Part shown: positions 33,070 through 34,839 of the stretch, in pieces
Layout of the letters: each line of letters begins with the position of its first letter
How positions within the stretch are numbered: position 1 is the stretch's first letter
From: an uncultured Bacteroidota bacterium
GTDB lineage: Bacteria; Bacteroidota; Bacteroidia; Chitinophagales; Chitinophagaceae
NCBI GenBank assembly: GCA_946479615.1
Contig: CAMLGR010000032.1
Coordinates: forward strand, 1-34,839
Length of the DNA stretch: 34,839 nt
Reading direction: 5' to 3'
Made by a program: the position numbers and the translations under genes
The notes under the pieces: generated by a model
Database searches by the model: none
What the model saw: only the letters and a program-made list of their open reading frames with translations
What the model was told of the DNA's origin: nothing

Positions 33070-34110
33070 CTATTCCCGATACCTCGGATCTTTTATAAAC
33101 GAAGAATCCGTCAATGCACGAAGGAAAAGAGCAAGGTCGATGGCTTGCGGATCGGTAAGGGAAATGCCGCCGGTGAGCAATGGATCAAGGGTAGGGCTGG
33201 ACTGGATGCCGGTACGATAATGATTGATGCATTGCGCCAACGTATTAAAGCGGCCATCGTGCATATAATTCGAGGTGATGTAAACACTTCGCAAGGTCGG
33301 TGTTTTGAATTTCAATGAATCGGATGAAATATGCGTGACCCGTATTCTTCCAAAATCATTTAAAAGCGGATCGATCGGCAATCCATTATTGTGAAATTGA
33401 TTGTCGGTAAATAATGGTTCCGGGTGACAGGTAGCGCAATGAGCCTGGTATAACTGGTATCCGTCTTGTTCCTGTGCCGTGAATGTCGCCTGGCCTTTTT
33501 TTACCCGGTCATATTTGGAATTGGCGGAAGTCATGTAGCCGGTGAATTGCGCAAGCGCTGATAGTATGTTTTCAGGACTGATAAATTCAGAACGAAAAAC
33601 ATTCTTAAACATTTCCCGGTATTCATCATCCTGTTGCAGTTTATCGATAATGCTATTGAACGTTTCACCCATTTCATGATCGCCATGTATCGGTTGTGCA
33701 GCTTCATGAAACAGGTCATTGAATTCGCCATCCCAATGCAAATGTGTTTGCCAGGCCAGGTTGAATAATGGTGGTGCATTGCGTAAGGTATGTGTGCTGT
33801 GAACGCCATGACTGCGATCATGTTCAAAAGTGCCAAAAGCCGCAATCTGCTGATGACAGGAAGCGCAGGGATGAAATCCATCTACCGAAAGCCTGCCATC
33901 ATAAAACAACTTTCTTCCCAGTTCAAACCCCTCTTTTGTCAATGGATTATCACTAAAACGATAAACAGGTTCGGGAAATCCTTCAGGAATTTCCTGTTGC
34001 ATATAAGTGAGATGATTGGGGTTTTCATTCTTGCGGCAGGACTCCAGTCCGTACGTCACTATTGCGGTGACAGCAGTTAATAGTAATATGGCGAGGATGC
34101 TTTTTTTCAT
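33070..34110 (-). CDS. di-haem cytochrome c peroxidase (CcpA/MauG family)
   Basis: 346 residues. The N-terminus (MKKSILAILLLTAVTAIVTYGLESC) ends at a possible lipobox Cys25, followed by a polar linker. Two c-type haem sites, C82-A-S-C85-H86 and C225-A-T-C228-H229, and the distal-ligand region YMHDGRF (M283) are in the family order; W126-D-G and the LRNAPPLFNLAW stretch are also typical. Such enzymes reduce H2O2 with cytochrome electrons, or, in MauG/MbnH relatives, oxidise protein tryptophan. Lacking a partner MbnP gene nearby, the peroxidase role is the default. It is probably a periplasm-facing lipoprotein. Confidence 0.93.
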   Translation of the reverse strand: MKKSILAILLLTAVTAIVTYGLESCRKNENPNHLTYMQQEIPEGFPEPVYRFSDNPLTKEGFELGRKLFYDGRLSVDGFHPCASCHQQIAAFGTFEHDRSHGVHSTHTLRNAPPLFNLAWQTHLHWDGEFNDLFHEAAQPIHGDHEMGETFNSIIDKLQQDDEYREMFKNVFRSEFISPENILSALAQFTGYMTSANSKYDRVKKGQATFTAQEQDGYQLYQAHCATCHPEPLFTDNQFHNNGLPIDPLLNDFGRIRVTHISSDSLKFKTPTLRSVYITSNYMHDGRFNTLAQCINHYRTGIQSSPTLDPLLTGGISLTDPQAIDLALFLRALTDSSFIKDPRYRE

Positions 34111-34127
34111 AAACCAGAAACGAATTA

Positions 34128-34219
34128 GGAATTAAAAATTATGAATTATCAATGGGATGTAATTGAAAAGATCTTCTCTTTCGGTTACGATACATTCATA
34201 ATTCATAACTCATAATTCC
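34128..34219. repeat. 26-bp imperfect inverted repeat with GAATTATGAATTAT words
   Basis: Arms at 34128-34153 and 34194-34219 match at 23 of 26 positions with a 40-bp loop. It stands between arfB and the peroxidase gene (both leftward), 10 bp from the arfB stop. As a strong stem it could end arfB transcription. Confidence 0.6.
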
Positions 34220-34228
34220 CTGATTATC

Positions 34229-34633
34229 TCAATAGTCTCCCGGTCTCAGTTTTCTCCTGCCGGATTTAATATCGCCCTGTTGTTTCTTAGATTCCAGCCT
34301 GCGTTGTTTAGCTGCTTTACTTACCTTAACGGCTATCCGGGCTTTTTTCTTTTTCAATGCATCATTGATCAACTGGTTCATCTTTTCTATCACTTCTTCC
34401 TTGTTGGCCAGTTGCGTACGGTGTACCTGGGAACGAACCTGTAAATAACCCTCGTTGTTGATGCGGTTGGATAATTTTTGCTGGACCAGCATCTTTTGTT
34501 CAGGGGTGAGGATACGCGAATCCGCAACCGCAAAGGAGCCGATCACTGCTGTTTCTACCTTGTTAACGTTCTGTCCGCCTTTGCCGCCGCTGCGGGTGGT
34601 CTGGAATTTTATTTCTGATGAAAGATCTACCAT
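34229..34633 (-). CDS. arfB: alternative ribosome-rescue factor / peptidyl-tRNA hydrolase ArfB (YaeJ, ICT1 type)
   Basis: 134 residues. The catalytic GGQ motif is at 19-21 in TTRSGGKGGQNVNKVETAV, the GGQ-domain form that lacks codon-recognition domains of true release factors. The C-terminal tail (AKQRRLESKKQQGDIKSGRRKLRPGDY) is lysine/arginine-rich, as needed to enter the empty mRNA channel of stalled ribosomes. The length fits the family. It reads leftwards and is divergent from dtd, the 136-bp space between them holding the heptamer array. Confidence 0.95.
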   Translation of the reverse strand: MVDLSSEIKFQTTRSGGKGGQNVNKVETAVIGSFAVADSRILTPEQKMLVQQKLSNRINNEGYLQVRSQVHRTQLANKEEVIEKMNQLINDALKKKKARIAVKVSKAAKQRRLESKKQQGDIKSGRRKLRPGDY

Positions 34634-34685
34634 GAGAATAATTCAATTGATCTTCGTTCAAATTAAGGCAATAGGCCTTTTACCT

Positions 34686-34740
34686 TTGACTATTGACTAT
34701 TGACTATTGACTATTGACTATTGACTATTGACTATTGACT
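34686..34740. repeat. heptanucleotide tandem repeat (TTGACTA), about 7.9 copies
   Basis: Seven exact copies of TTGACTA (34686-34734) and a partial one (TTGACT, 34735-34740) lie between the divergent arfB and dtd genes. The array covers the -33 region of a likely dtd promoter (TATTTTG at 34741-34747). A unit of 7 bp is not divisible by 3 but lies outside coding sequence. Confidence 0.95.
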
Positions 34741-34769
34741 TATTTTGTGCAACTGTAAATATACGAATT

Positions 34770-34839
34770 ATGAAGGCGGTAATACAAAGGGTAAGCAGGG
34801 CAAGCGTAACAATAGAAGGGAAAATTCATTCGCAGATTG
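34770..34839 (+). CDS. dtd: D-aminoacyl-tRNA deacylase, N-terminal 23 residues (cut by window edge)
   Basis: The ATG at 34770 opens MKAVIQRVSRASVTIEGKIHSQI, matching the strongly conserved Dtd N-terminus (M-R/K-A-V-x-Q-R-V-x-x-A-S-V-x-V). The frame runs off the window. Dtd removes D-amino acids (and mischarged glycine) from tRNA. It starts 30 bp after the TTGACTA repeat array. Confidence 0.85.
   Translation, partial: MKAVIQRVSRASVTIEGKIHSQI

Noticed and set aside
34686..34691. TTGACT read as a sigma-70 -35 hexamer
   Set aside because: Bacteroidota promoters use TTTG and TAnnTTTG elements, and the match repeats only because of the tandem array.
34686..34740. Tandem array considered as CRISPR
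   Set aside because: The unit is 7 bp with no spacers and no cas genes are nearby; it is a simple tandem repeat.
1..34839. tRNA, rRNA, riboswitch or complete insertion sequence
   Set aside because: Reading both strands gave no cloverleaf with a conserved TTCGA arm, no rRNA-like stretch, no recognised riboswitch core and no transposase gene.

Overview
The window reads as chromosomal DNA of a Bacteroidota bacterium, most likely a member of the Chitinophagaceae or a close relative. This rests on a GldB gliding lipoprotein, a DUF5686/carboxypeptidase-regulatory-like outer-membrane protein, a large TolB-like propeller/barrel protein, several lipoproteins with Cys at about residue 20, and -7 promoter boxes of the Bacteroidota type TAnnTTTG just ahead of start codons. 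No rRNA, tRNA, CRISPR array, prophage or complete insertion sequence was seen.

Layout. 1-4.1 kb: the N-terminal part of a fatty acid desaturase (cut by the window edge), gldB, glutamine-dependent nadE and a small lipocalin-like lipoprotein. 4.2-8.5 kb: a MoxR/Bat-type operon (MoxR ATPase, DUF58, Bat-associated membrane protein, BatA vWA protein), interrupted between moxR and DUF58 by a ~440-bp inverted-repeat-flanked unit that carries a frameshifted four-helix-bundle (23S-IVP family) gene. 8.6-12.5 kb: rsgA, two small unknown genes, a gamma-carbonic-anhydrase-like protein, a class III aminotransferase and what looks like the N-terminal stub of a HigA antitoxin. 12.5-14.8 kb: a MocR-type (GntR-aminotransferase) regulator and a secreted PepSY-like protein; both promoters carry the same pair of half-sites at the same spacing. 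15.0-19.0 kb: a glycerol operon read leftwards, glpK-glpD-glpF. 19.1-21.6 kb: DUF5686 outer-membrane protein. 21.7-26.0 kb: a run of membrane-protein genes around a small winged-helix regulator (undescribed 6-TM protein, regulator, 4-TM protein, DgkA-type kinase, DUF1361, small membrane protein, CreD), with two near-identical palindromic operators. 26.1-34.8 kb: TolB-like giant protein, MBL-fold hydrolase, O-antigen-type flippase, periplasmic coiled-coil protein, di-haem cytochrome c peroxidase, arfB and the start of dtd.

The most interesting signals are regulatory and structural. First, the MocR half-site pair GGACTAC-N26-(G/A)TAGTCC is present both at the regulator's own start and at the secreted PepSY-like gene, which predicts a two-gene regulon. 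Second, the palindrome ACTTTG-N5-CAAAGT brackets a winged-helix regulator in a creD-containing envelope cluster and overlaps a Bacteroidota -33/-7 promoter, which predicts an autoregulated module without CreBC. Third, many intergenic spaces contain long imperfect inverted repeats, each built from a different word, which ordinary terminators do not fully explain; one word family recurs at two places. All functional statements come from reading the sequence by eye; no database search was run.
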